64,000 nt of DNA from Schistocephalus solidus (taxonomy: Eukaryota > Platyhelminthes > Cestoda > Diphyllobothriidea > Diphyllobothriidae). A program made the translations under genes and the position numbers. Location of the stretch: contig WEDG01000305.1 in NCBI GenBank assembly GCA_017591395.1, positions 1-64,000 on the forward strand, in the 5' to 3' direction. Position 1 is the first letter of the stretch, and each line of letters starts with the position of its first letter. The notes below the pieces were generated by a model. That model was not told the DNA's origin and searched no databases. It saw only the letters and a program-made list of their open reading frames with translations. Below, piece after piece: positions 49,146 through 59,965 of the stretch.

Positions 49146-50066
49146 TAACGGTTCTCAAGCAAGTCACCGACAATTTCAATTGCAAGGCTCTGAGGAATTG
49201 AGGTGAAAAGTGAGGTAACATCAAATGATACCATGACTTCGTCTGCCTTAAGGTGTAAACCACGGAGTCTTTCCAAGAAATGGGCAGCTGAACGGACTGT
49301 TGTATCGGAGTCTGATGTAAGGCAGTTCAGACGTCGGAACAGCCATTTGGCCAGATTGAATGTGGGTGTTCCACGCAGGGATATGATGGGTCGAAGTGGA
49401 GCACCATGTTTGTGTACTTTGGGCAGCCCATAGAATCTCGCAATGGCCGAATCTGTAGGTTTTATTGTCAGTCGTTCAGCTTTTGAGATGGCCCCGTTAC
49501 TCTGCAAACTAGCGAGCGTCGCGTTGATTTTTGCCACTTGCTTCTTCATCGGATCTCCATCGCACCTGAGGTAGGCATGACGGTCATCGAGTAGAGCATT
49601 GGCCTTCTGGAGGTATTCCGACTTATCGAGTACTACTGTGGAACGTCCCTTGTCGGCTGGCAGTATCACGATGCTCCTGTCAGCGTTCAGTGTCCTGAGG
49701 GCATCCTGCTCCATTCTTGGAATAGCCACACGTGGTTTGTGTGTCAACAGTAAGGACGTTACTTGTTGTCTGATGAGGTGCTTTGTATCTTCCGCCTCCT
49801 GGGAGTGCCTTAAGACCGACTCAATGGTGGCCACAAGATTAACCGGATCGGCATCCGCAGTGTTGAAGGATGCTTCATGTTTTAGCCCTTGAAACTGTAC
49901 CAGTGTAAGTTCTTTGGAGGATAAATTGTGGACCAGCGTCTCATCGTGATCTTGTGTGCTGGGGCTTAACTTTTGGAATTTAACTCTCAGCTCCATATCT
50001 CGTCTAGATCGCAGTTCTCTGGCTCGATTATTGATTACTTGGTTCAACAGTGATACACCGTTCTCT
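49127..50066 (-). pseudogene. PLE copy 2: RT fingers and motif A
   Basis: This middle frame holds HLIRQQVTSLLLTHKPR, SIVILPADKGRSTVVLDKSE, FYGLPKVHKHGAPLRPIISL and LAKWLF. The RT motif A is intact (VSFDVTSLFTSIP, Asp codon 49222-49220). The frame stops at 49127, just after NRYDEG, where the homologous protein continues. Upstream it continues back to about 50066. The N-terminal region (NNRARELRSRRDMELRVKFQ and neighbours) is absent from copy 1, which is truncated within this part. Confidence 0.87.
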
Positions 50067-50099
50067 CCTATCAGCTCTGAACACTTCGGAATAATCTGG

Positions 50100-50465
50100 C
50101 TAGAAAATTTTGCGGTATTTCTGCAGCCTCAACTGGCAGTCCTGGATAAGAGCCCGGGTCATTCGCCTGCCATGTTGCATCACCCATTGCTTCGCCAGCG
50201 TTGTGTTCACCGGTGGCTTGTAGGACAGGCTTTTCGGTAGCACACGGTTGTCGAGGCATCTGTGGAGGAATTCGATTTGCGCGTACGTTGAAGACACGCG
50301 AAGGGCAAAAATTTCCCATCGACGTGTTGACTCTAGCGCTTCGCGCCCGAAAATATTGCTAATTGAAGCGAAAATGCGCGTCCCCGGGCATAAATCAGAA
50401 GAAGAGGCGATCACGGGAACAATAGGTTTAATATCCTGACGTTTCAAAATCAAACAAGATTCCAT
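50100..50465 (-). pseudogene. PLE copy 2: N-terminal segment starting inside the pseudo-LTR
   Basis: The frame opens with an ATG at 50465, within the 5' pseudo-LTR and within the hammerhead-like core (the ATG of CGACGATGGAATC). It reads LSYKPPVNTTLAKQWVMQHG and IQDCQLRLQKYRKIF before a stop at about 50102. A one-base change in the aaaatttt run there would join it to the next frame, so this is probably the protein's N-terminus. A start placed in the terminal repeat is plausible for a PLE, whose transcripts begin in the upstream repeat. No known domain in this part. Confidence 0.6.
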
Positions 50466-50518
50466 CGTCGGAGGTAGGTTCAGTACGGCGCCTCACAGTA
50501 TTTATGGGTTCTGAACAT
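50361..50518 (-). repeat. 5' pseudo-LTR of PLE copy 2
   Basis: A direct repeat of 47421-47578. The hammerhead-like boxes are at 50471-50465 and 50445-50438. The N-terminal frame begins in it. Confidence 0.92.
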
Positions 50519-50537
50519 CATATGCCTTGTGCACTGC

Positions 50538-50540
<3 letters not shown>

Positions 50541-50602
<62 letters not shown>
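50541..50602. repeat. TA microsatellite
   Basis: About 31 AT units, 22 bases beyond the 5' pseudo-LTR of PLE copy 2. Confidence 0.95.
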
Positions 50603-50606
<4 letters not shown>

Positions 50607-50635
50607 CAGATGATATACCGTACTTCCAACATAGG

Positions 50636-50682
50636 TTGTAGCTAAAATCCCAGACACGTGTTTTGCCGATGTTTCTGCTGCT
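50636..50682. repeat. Short repeat shared with 1121-1166
   Basis: Matches 1121-1166 with few changes (gtagctaaaatcccagacac, gccgatgtttctgctg). As at copy 1, it lies beside a TA run and near a PLE. Confidence 0.6.
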
Positions 50683-50886
50683 GCGTGAATCAGCAACGAG
50701 GGGTTCGGCTCCTCATTGTGTCCCCCAGCGTTCTCTATGTGGTTTCTGGTATATGGACTCCAGAGAATAATCAAGGAAATAATTTCTGAAATTAAGTACA
50801 GCACATGGCGTCCGGATATCTGGACATGACTTTTTAGTGTCAGACCAAAAATTTCAATGAGCCTCTGGGTCGAAGACAATCCACCA

Positions 50887-50953
50887 CTGTATATATATAT
50901 ATATATGCTTGCTACCACCCCAATATATATATATATGCTTGCTACCACCCCAA
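50887..50953. repeat. Tandem duplication of a TA run plus unique tail
   Basis: Two copies of a unit made of a TA run followed by gcttgctaccacccca. Confidence 0.9.
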
Positions 50954-52504
50954 AATGCAGATACTGTATTCTTTTGACACATCCAAATGTATCGTGTGGT
51001 TCTCGCCTTTCTATCTGAGGACTTGCAGTTTAACTTAACTCATGCTTTATCTACTGCTGTTGACTTTAATCCTAAAAATGGGCCTGGCTCTTTGCTCTGC
51101 GATCTATGTGATTAATTGTGCGTTTTACTCAGCGAAATATAGCTTATAAAAGACTTAATCAATTGAAAGGAAAAGAGGCAATGCACTCGTTTAAGCCACT
51201 TTGTGTTACGTTATTCCTTAGCATACTTACAGCAGAGGCACTACTGAATGTTCGTTGGCAGCTTGGGAATTTTACGTGGTTATTCCGCTGTGACTGATGG
51301 ATTTCGGCTCAAATTTTCGTATCATATTTTGGCCCGAGTCTGTAAAGGCTTGTTTCGAAGGATCTACTCTAAGTTCGCGCATTACTTTCATCGAAAATTA
51401 ACCAGGGCAAACTTTCTGCATTCTCGTTTAACAGTTCATATGATGTGAGGAAAATGACATTGTGCCTAAAGTAAGGTATTTAACTTTTACAGCTGTAAAT
51501 CAGAAATCTCCGATGCTGGAGAACGAATGTTATTAGTCTGACCTTTCGGATTTACAAGTCAACTCATAGTCTGTAGTTCTCTTTCCTGATAAGTTCGATC
51601 TGACACGGTCATCCGAAGAAAAATTCTAGTTTCAATGATCAGGTCTTCCGTTTCCTGGAAGTGGCCTTTTCATTTGTATCCAAAACCTCCTGCAGTTTTT
51701 TTGCTTGTGTCCTCCCACGCTTTTATGCTTATTGTGAAAAAAAGTTTGTTTTCCCCATTTATCAGCTAGAAATTACCAGCGGTCGTCATTTGAGGTAGGC
51801 CACTAGGTAACTTGCTAATCACCGGCTTGATTATTTTATCTGTTTTGCATTTTACAACCACCAACGGAGACTGCTACAAGTGCTTTTAGGAAAGATGACG
51901 CATGTAACCTTTTTGTCCTCTCGGTGCTTGTGGTAATCGTCACCTCTTGAAAAAAACAGTACTATTTCTGCAACAAATTGATAAAATAAACTATCACCTG
52001 ATATTGTTCGAATAGCTGGAACAGAATTTGTCTCTCAAGCATAATTTTGCCAACGCGACCGGCTGTTTCCTTCTTTTCGTACTGACTTTGCACTGCAGTA
52101 TATGGAAAAGAAAGGGATTAAAATGCAATGGCTCCCATGTTTTCCGTGCTTCAGATAAAAATTCACCCATATTTCCTGTAAGATGGAGCAGTTAGCAGAA
52201 CTGAGTATTACTGAACAGATATCCTTGAAGTAGTTTTAACCAAACGGGTCATAAATTTGCATCCCACACTTATTCTTGTCTTTCTGGGTATTCTTCCCCG
52301 CTTCCCTTTTGATGGTTATGCGACTGCCGGTGTGGTGTCTGGCTTATTGCACAGGACACAGTGGGACTAGAATTCCCACCTAATTCCTCAGTGCGTGAGT
52401 CCCCATGACAAACAAAATACCTGATCAAAACCAATGGGACTATGGTCCGGGACTTTATGGGAAAACTGTGGACTACCTAACGCTCAGTGCCCAAATAGCC
52501 CTGA
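50954..52504 (-). other. Intron DNA without recognised gene
   Basis: No exon found. One short frame at 51248-51448 has no motif. Confidence 0.4.
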
Positions 52505-52592
52505 TATGAATTCTAGCTTAGCCGAACTAGCGACTAATGATGGATAGTTAGCCAGAAATGAGCATGATAACTTCCCTTGTCTTTGCCGGCAT
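52505..52592 (+). repeat. SINE tail fragment
   Basis: Contains gttagccagaaatgagcatg and cttcccttgtctttgccgg, the 3' part of the SINE seen at 44883-45098. The tRNA-like head is lost. Confidence 0.6.
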
Positions 52593-53217
52593 TCTCCGTT
52601 CTGTAGCTCCTCGGCGTGTTTTCGTACAGGCAAACAAGCCTGCAGTAGTATGGGCTTTGTTAAAAATTGAACCGGCGTTTCGCAGTTTGCTGAGCTCTCA
52701 GCCGACGCTCCTGCCAACAATTGCCAGCGCTCGTTATGCTCAAGGTTCTTCATTCAAACGATCACCAAACTTCGTGAGGCTGTATTTACGGTGTCTTATG
52801 CATAATACCATTGGTAGATGAAGAACAAATCGCTGATATATATTTACGAAGCAACCGTCACACTGCCCCTCCACCTATCCGAGGTCAATGGCCAAACCGG
52901 AGACGGCTCTGTATATTTATTTGACAATCACAGTGCAACGAGCAGCTTCCTTTGCACGCAACTTTCCAATCGCTTTATATAAGTTGCCAAATATGCTACC
53001 GGATTGTGCGAGCGAAGACCATACCTCTAATGTTAAATGCTTCAGTATTTTATGGTAAGATAAATGACGAGGCGAGACAGAGCCTACCCCGGCAAAAAGG
53101 AGGTTGTGAACTTCTTTGATTACTACAGTTTTGCGTAAAATTTGAGAGGCTCCGAGAGCCAATTCTGAATCCACCATGAATTCGGTGTTATGAGCCCACT
53201 AAGTCCAGAAAACGTAC

Positions 53218-53377
53218 CTTGGAATTCTGGAGTTGGTGTCTTCCTTACATCGTCCCTCAAGACACGCAGTTGCTGCAGGATTAGTTCATAGTGAAGTTCG
53301 CATTCCCAGTCACTGGCCAGGCTTCCCTCAAGAGAGGCAAAAAGTTTTGTAAGCCGTCCTGCAGCTCTTGGTTGCCG
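53218..53377 (-). CDS. Plakin-like gene, exon 3
   Basis: 160 bases between acceptor catctcattag (AG 53379-53378, after a pyrimidine-rich stretch) and donor GTACGT (53217-53212). It begins on a codon boundary, which agrees with the end of exon 59537-59965, and ends after one base, which agrees with exon 43747-43884. The frame reads AGRLTKLFASLEGSLASDWE, then LHYELILQQLRVLRDDVRKT and PTPEFQ. The amphipathic, Leu-rich composition suits a helical bundle such as a spectrin-type repeat of the plakin domain, but I recognise no specific match. Confidence 0.62.
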
Positions 53378-53700
53378 CTAATGAGATGAGATGAGACCTA
53401 TGTGAGTAAGTAGAGCAGTGATTTAACTGAAATGGAACATCAGACACCCAGTTACAATTTCTGTGCTCGGAAAGTCTTTAAAAATCTTCTGCTAATGACT
53501 GCAAACTGTGTTATTAGAAATATGAATGCTTTTCACTATAAATGGCATTGCATACAGAGAACCATAGATGGGCAGGTCTTCGCACGCTCTGAGAGGATAA
53601 AGTTGTCTTAAATCGATGAAGATCAAAGTCTTGTTAGATCTTGGAGTGGAAGTCTAGTCATAACATCGCAGAGGCTGGTAAGTGTATACATAAGAACATT

Positions 53701-53955
53701 ACCGACAAAAACAAGGGAGACTGGAATGACCATTCCTGGCTTATTAGCTCTCGTCAGCCGGTCATAGGCCACCCCAGATGGTACACCATTCGAGGCTCGA
53801 AGCCCAAACCTGTCGATCAGAAATCCAAAGCTCTGACCGTTGAACTAGGGGCTCGTTGTCTCCCCGGGCGTTGCACCACTTGGGATTGGGTATGGCTGGC
53901 TGACGACAGATAATAAGGCATAAATGGTCATTTTAGTCTCCCTTATCTTTTTAGA
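53701..53955. repeat. Head-to-head inverted SINE pair
   Basis: The left part (53701-53868) is a SINE on the minus strand: acaagggagactggaatgac, a box B complement near 53790-53815, and gaactaggggctcgttg. The right part (53869-53955) is a body and tail on the plus strand (gggattgggtatggctggct, agtctcccttatcttttt). Lies in an intron of the plakin-like gene. An ATA trinucleotide run follows at 53970-53990. Confidence 0.7.
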
Positions 53956-54343
53956 TAATTCCTCCTGTCAATAATAATAATAATAATTGTATTGAATGCC
54001 AGTTTACAGGTCACATCAAAATAAAAAAAAACTCCTGACTTATTAATGTAATATAAGGGTAATGTGAGTTATCCAGGAGAAATAAAATGCTTCTCATGGA
54101 AATATTTGACACTAGTGCAGTGAAAGTTTTCACTCTCCATTCCTTTTTAGGCAACCGGGATTCTGTGGTAGAGAAGAGCGCATCATTGAAGTTGCTTGCT
54201 GTCGGATAAATAATGTATCCGCTGGGTTGCGGGCTGAAGAATGAGCATAAGTTTTCTCAAGATAAGACCTTACAAAGAGGGCTGACGAGCTTGAGCGACA
54301 AGCGGACAGGTCAGACACCCTAGGAGCAAAACATTAGAAACAT
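53956..54343 (-). other. Intron DNA, nothing clear
   Basis: A minus-strand frame (54130-54318) has ordinary composition but no splice support. Confidence 0.35.
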
Positions 54344-54610
54344 TTGTGGATCAACACGAAGTTCAACAAATACCGAAGTCATCTTCGAAGTTCACACTTT
54401 GAGCATGAACAGTCAGCCCAACTGTCCGAAAGGCCAGTAGACTCTTTGCAGAGATCTCGTCTTTTTCTTCAAAGCACACATTTATGGAACTTGTGTCAGG
54501 TTATGCTGCCTGAGGGCCTTTATGACAGAGCAAGATCCCGTGCACGGATTCCGATACTTGCGTCAACTCGGCCGCGTGAGAACAGCCGAACTTCCATCCA
54601 GCCACTGTGA
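54344..54610 (+). pseudogene. Possible decayed non-LTR retrotransposon tail
   Basis: This plus-strand frame reads RSRLFLQSTHLWNLCQVMLPEG. The pattern (a short hydrophobic stretch, then x-LWN-x-x-x-x-LP) recalls the end of the RT region in many non-LTR elements, where a LWNSLP-type box occurs. No upstream RT motifs were found. It could equally be a chance open frame. Confidence 0.25.
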
Positions 54611-54990
54611 ATGCGATTGAAAAGCAGAACCGTCCTCAACATCGATTCATTTTGGTCTTGACAGAACATGCAGTCCATTAGGAATGAGCCATAAAACACT
54701 GCCTATCAAATGTAACAGGGCTGTAGGCTCCCGTCAGTGGAGGACCCCATTATTGCCTTGAAATTGATTTTACTTTAGGAACTCAGGTTATTCAACCTAA
54801 TAGATGCGAATCGGCTCTTCATACTATCTCCACATTCTTTTCGACTTCTTAATCAGGTGTTCGTTACGAGTGTTATAGGTCATAGAGCTTACCTTTTCTT
54901 TACAGTGGTGACCAATCTTGGGCAAAGTTAACAAAAATTCTAAAATACGTTTACAATTAGGAAGGATAATTTAAGTGGATTTGTAACATT

Positions 54991-55880
54991 TGATATCATG
55001 CGGGCTAAGCCGAATATAATTTGGACATGGTAGGATGCCAGATTTTGAATGCACTGATTCTTGTCCGCCTGCAAAATACAGTAATTGAGAAAAATGACTA
55101 CTTAAGTAGCATGTATTTTTATCTTGATTTTCGCGGCCCTTTATAAATTTTAATATATTGGTTGGAAAACTCAAGCAAACGTAGTTGGTTTTGCAGTGCT
55201 TTTGTAGATAATTTCCTCTTATTCAATCTTTTTAATCAAAGAAAAGTTATATTTAAGTTTTAAAAACTTTTCGAATTCCCGATTATTTTTGAACCCTATC
55301 TGTTTACGCGTGTACGTTTGCGGATTCCAGTCTAGAATCTGCATGCTTTCAGGGTAAAGGAAAACCATTCATTTCTGCATGCTAGTAAGAAGATACCGTA
55401 AAGTTTTCATAAACGTTTGCAATGGATGTGAGCTACAATGTTTGCTTAATGAGGGGCATTACTAAATGGATGGATACGACGCTACTCGAACTGACATTGT
55501 ACCGTCTTAAAAAAGCGCAAAATTAAAAACTTTTAAAAACCAAAAGGTTCTCTTTCTTCGAGTAAGCAATTTAAAGAACGCCTGATTGCTTGCCCAGCGA
55601 GTAAAAGAAAGCATGTTTTCATGTTTTTTTCTATAAAATATATTTGAATTGATAAGAGCAGTGAAAAGGAATAGAAAAAAAATCATACTATTTAATTAGT
55701 TATGTTTTTTAACAAGAAGGTTTTTGCAGGCGGCCAATAAGCCATGCATTCATAAGCCGGCATCCTGCCGTGTCAGAAGTATTTTAACATTAGGAGGTTG
55801 ATCGTTGAAATTCCAACACCAGTTAACTAATCCATCCTCATTGTAAACGCATTTCCGAATTTTGGTTAAATGTGTCACTC
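54991..55880. repeat. Foldback repeat family A, copy 3
   Basis: The left arm (about 54991-55235, with gactacttaagtagcatg and ttaatatattgg) and right arm (about 55590-55880, with ataaaatatatttgaattgataagagc) are inverted and more diverged than in the copy at 33431-34722. It lies in the intron between plakin-like exons 2 and 3. Confidence 0.55.
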
Positions 55881-58800
55881 CTTGTACCTCTCTTAATCAT
55901 CGGAAAATGGCCTGTCGTAAACTAGGCAAGCAAACCAGCATCTCGCTTATTTGAACAACTTTACTCACGCACTCTCGTTTAGAATGAAAATATAACCACC
56001 CCACCTGATATTAAACTGCAGATGGCACTGTAACCCGTGAAATGCGGCACTCTTCGATACCACTCTAATATGGTTGTTCCTTGTTTTTCATGATAGCTGC
56101 GAGAATGGTACCGTCAGGAGCAACCTTCAATAATTCCATCCCATATTAACATGAATAGTTCTAAACTTTACATTTCTTAATTAACCCTGAATTTGTTAAG
56201 TCTTCAACCGTGCATTCATAACCATATGTGAATGTGAAGAAAGCCGAGCTGTTACTACGTTGCTACAGTATGTCAACATGGATGGATTTGTAATCGTTTT
56301 AACCGAATGGACCAAAGCCTTGAAATAAGAATGGAAAACTTTAAGTGAATTCAAAACATACCAAAATTTAAGAAAAGCGTAGAATTTTGAAAACATCAAA
56401 AAAGGTTGTAACTGAGTATACAAAAGTCTCAAATGAGCAAAATGCCAAAGAGATAAAGACGGACGTCAGAAATAGGCCTGTTATGATTCCCAGCATGATT
56501 TTAAGAGCATCAGTTTAATTTTTTCTCGTTGTTTGATGGTGTTGGGTGCATTTCACTAACGAAACTAGGTTTTGACTTGATTTCGCTGGAAGGGTTGTCA
56601 CAGGAACAAAATTGCTCATGAGGTCACGTATTGAAAGACAGGTTACTGACAAATTGAGTTAAATAGAACTTTAAAGAGCAATCATAAACATACCGGTTTT
56701 CGTATATAAAAAGAAATTTCCTTCCACTAAATTTCTTTATAAGTATCTGTCGCGTTCGAGTTAGATGAAATTCGGATCGTCTGGGATAAATGCTAGCATA
56801 GGAAACCACCGGAATACAAGGAAAAGTAAATTTTCGCTCAAAAGTTTAAACGTTTTGACAAAGAATATTACTCGTACACATACTATTCATGCAAAAAGAC
56901 ATTCTTCGGAAAAAGGCCAGGTATATAAATAAAATATGCAGCATTTTATTTTTTCACGATTGATAATTTCATTTTCCGACATCATTTTTTATGAGATAGG
57001 TGAACCTGCTCTCAACTTTATCGTTTTCGGTCAATTCTGCTAAACGCCGGCTGAGCAATTGCAGTCTAAAGAAAGTAGTCTGATGAGCGTTCTTTCAAAG
57101 GTGTTATTTCCGAGATTCAAAGAAAATGCAGATGTCTGTCTAACCAAGATGAGTAGTAACTGTGGAAGGATAAAATTAAGCGAGAAAAATGGGTACTATA
57201 TTTCAGTCGTTTCCCATGCGTTTTCATGTTTTCTTATATTTTTGCCTTGAACTGCCGCCTGTTCGAGTAAGGCTCAATTCCCTCTCATTTTTTAAATTTA
57301 AAACTGGGCCAGTTTATTTGGTTTTTATCTTCTCTATTCGCTCTGCGACTCCTATTCTGACGTTGCTTTCAATCTATACTTAATCAGTTCATTCATTTTT
57401 GCTGGGGAAGAGCTTTTTAGGTTTACTTAAGACGAATGTGGTTTGGTCTTAGCATACAATTCTAAGGTCAAGAGGAGGCCCTGTACACAGGCCAAATGCT
57501 TCATGATATTTCTGGTCTACTGGCAGTCTGACATCCCTCGGCGCAGCACCCTCGATTCCTTCAATTGAAGCGTATGAATTTAAAAGTGGTTAGTTACTTT
57601 CCGCTTTGGTCTTTTCATGGTTCGGAACATGGAAGTGAAAAAAATAATATTTGTCATGATTAGGGCGTTCACCAATCAGGTTATATGGTGGACCCGTTCT
57701 GTGTTCACCTTGGGGCATTTGCATAGCGACTGCTACTTATACAGGATAAAGTACTGGAAACAGATATTTAAATCACTTAAGGAATTGTTTTCATGCATAG
57801 AGCTTGCGCCCCTCGCTGAGCTGCGTATTTAGGAAAACAAATATAGCGGAAGGCGCTCCAATATAAAGAAAAAAATGAATTCTTTATTTTCAGCAGAAAA
57901 TATATCACTTATTTTCAGGGAAGTCAGAAAACGGTCAAACTTCCACATTTTGACCCTGACTTTACCTTAGAAAAAGGCAAAGTGTGCATACGTCCGTCAG
58001 TTTTATACCTAATTAAAGCGCGTTTTAATGAGGTACCTCATAATGAAATATTTTTCAATTGATCTTTACCATATTAATTGCCGACTTTTATTGTGAATGT
58101 GCATTTTTCTCGGCAATGTGTTTTCATGTTTGGGTGAATCTACGAATGATGCAAACGGCCATATGCATTAGAAATAATATCCATAAACTCACTACTTCGG
58201 TTACACTTTTAAAAAGTATTCTTTTTGAAGGGTTTGACAAACATATAGAATAGAATCTATCTTTTATGGTCAATGGCCTGAAAATTATGAAGTATTTCAC
58301 CGGTATTTCAAGGACGATCTGATGGAACTTGTAATCCAATATCCAAAATAGCATAAAAAATATCGAAAAGAAAATTTATTTTAATCATACACAAAACATT
58401 AAAAGTTACGATTTGAACTGAAATTTCTATCTAAAATTATATGTCACAGTTACAGCGATTTGGTAAGTTTTCAGAATATGTCACATTTTAAAGAGGGTTG
58501 GAATTTCTAAAATAAGTACCATTATTTTACTATTTCCTCTAAGTTTTAAATTCACCTAGGGTTGTTTATTCTTATTTCAAAGCTTTGTAGTGCGACTGAT
58601 TATCAAACATTCGAAAATTTCGGCACCTTGCGAGAGCTAGGTCACACACACTGTGTGACCATATTGCAGAACTCTCGCTGATTTTTCGGTGGAACAGTTT
58701 GAATATATCAAAACCAAATAACGCTCACACTTTCTCTGGAGTGATTAGATAGTGACCACTGCATCTGACGCTACAGGACGCTCTCGGGATTAGGCTTCAC

Positions 58801-58900
58801 GATAATTAATATGACAACCCTACTGCAGAACTCTGTTCCAATCGCCAACACATTTCGGTTAGTAGATGATTACGGCAGATTTGAATAATTCCTTTGACGC
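55881..58900 (-). other. Intron DNA without recognised gene
   Basis: AT-rich, with only short frames and no splice-supported exon. Confidence 0.4.
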
Positions 58901-58986
58901 ACTTGGGAAAAACTCGGTGGCCTCGGTGGATTCCTCTTGCTGGCGTGGGTTTGAATTCCATCGAGGCCGCCGAGTTTTTCACAAGT
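58901..58986. repeat. 30-bp stem hairpin with tRNA-like interior
   Basis: Arms 58901-58930 and 58957-58986 are inverted repeats with three or so mismatches over 30 bases, around a 26-base loop. The shared stem sequence is aaaaactcgg.ggcctcg.tgga. A box B-like gtgggtttgaattcc crosses the loop and right arm, suggesting a small tRNA-related or MITE-like origin. Confidence 0.75.
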
Positions 58987-59536
58987 GGGTAAAATGAACC
59001 TTTCGGTTAGCATTTTGTGACATTGTAAATCTATTTTATATTAACTACAAAGACGATGGAGTCAAAAATTGATATTTTGGCTTATTAAAGCTGAATTGCT
59101 AGTAATTGAGTCTGACGCTCTATAACCGAGCCCGGGGTCCGTTTTTCTGTTTTGCGTGATCGACAATATTATTTATGACATGAAGACGCTCACCGATCAG
59201 GTTAGGCATCATACATGTCCTCTGTGTGCTTTGGGCTTCAATCTATAGTCCTCGCATGCATCTTTCCTAGCAACCAGTAATTATACGGCCGATTATTTAA
59301 CTCACTTAGTGGGTGAATTCTTTCACACGTCGAGCTTGCACCCATCTCTCAACTCGATGTATGTCCATGCTTATGCTCCGTTAAACAGTCTCAATATGTG
59401 TAAACGAAATAACATCCGGGCTTTCTCTGGAGTGAATTGATAGTAAACACTGCTGCGCCACTTTTAAAGGCCGGTAGCATGAAAACGTAGAAAGGTACTA
59501 TCACCACCACGTTGTCTCGCTGTTCCTGCAACCCAC

Positions 59537-59965
59537 CTTCTCCTCACTCCATCCTCGGAAAGTGCAGTATATCAAATCCATAATAATTTGCGCAGCGGTT
59601 TTCAGGTAGTTTGTCCAGCTGGTGGTCAGGTTCTGTCGGAGGTCAGTCACGTGATCCAAGGGTATATTTGGTCGGCATGTCGGCTGCACGCACAGTCGAG
59701 GGACCCACAGCTCGTCTTCCAGACAGGGCCGGCTGGCTGTGTGCTCACGGCAACTGTTGGTCGCCCGAATGCTCTGCTTCAGGGCGGTGACCAGACAAGT
59801 TGATCGGTGTAGACTCTCCGTACCGGAGATGCGTGACGGAGACCTTGCTGGGCGAACGCTAATTAGCAGTTGGGCCCCATCCACCTCCCGGATTCCCACA
59901 ACGTCACCCTTGAGTACTGTTCTCTGTGTTTGGAACGGAAGGTAGAAAGAGACAATCTGAGGTAG
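59537..59965 (-). CDS. Plakin-like gene, exon 2 (plakin-domain-like)
   Basis: 429 bases, exactly 143 codons, between acceptor ccccagtcag (AG 59967-59966) and donor GTGGGT. Both ends fall on codon boundaries, matching the exons on either side. It reads LPQIVSFYLPFQTQRTVLKG, then DVVGIREVDGAQLLISVRPA, a Ser/Arg-rich insert, and LEDELWVPRLCVQPTCRPNI. A helical part follows (VTDLRQNLTTSWTNYLKTAA). The order beta-rich stretch with a GD turn, VPxxC end, then a helix with a Trp resembles the SH3 domain embedded in spectrin repeats of plakins. An alternative I considered is a CABIT-type fold. A second AG eight bases into the acceptor region leaves its first residues uncertain. Confidence 0.66.

Larger units (their letters stand above)
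47421..50518 (-). mobile_element. Penelope-like element, copy 2, nearly complete
   Basis: A 3.1-kb PLE on the minus strand, bounded by 158-bp direct repeats (pseudo-LTRs) that differ at one base only. Between them lie an N-terminal region, the reverse transcriptase and a GIY-YIG endonuclease, in the order typical of PLEs. The coding region occupies three frames, with frame changes near 50100 and 49140, so it is not active as written. It lies inside an intron of the plakin-like gene in the same orientation. TA runs border its 3' end (47403-47420) and lie 22 bases beyond its 5' end (50541-50602). Confidence 0.92.

Noticed and set aside
52917..53198. Minus-strand frame (WAHNTEF... to TAA) as a terminal exon of the plakin-like gene
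   Set aside because: It would leave an intron of only about 19 bases after exon 53218-53377. The AATAAA at its stop is probably chance.
59537..59965. CABIT-domain protein
   Set aside because: LPQIV with a GD turn is suggestive, but the VPxxC end, the following Trp helix and the plakin repeats downstream fit a plakin better. I keep it only as an alternative.
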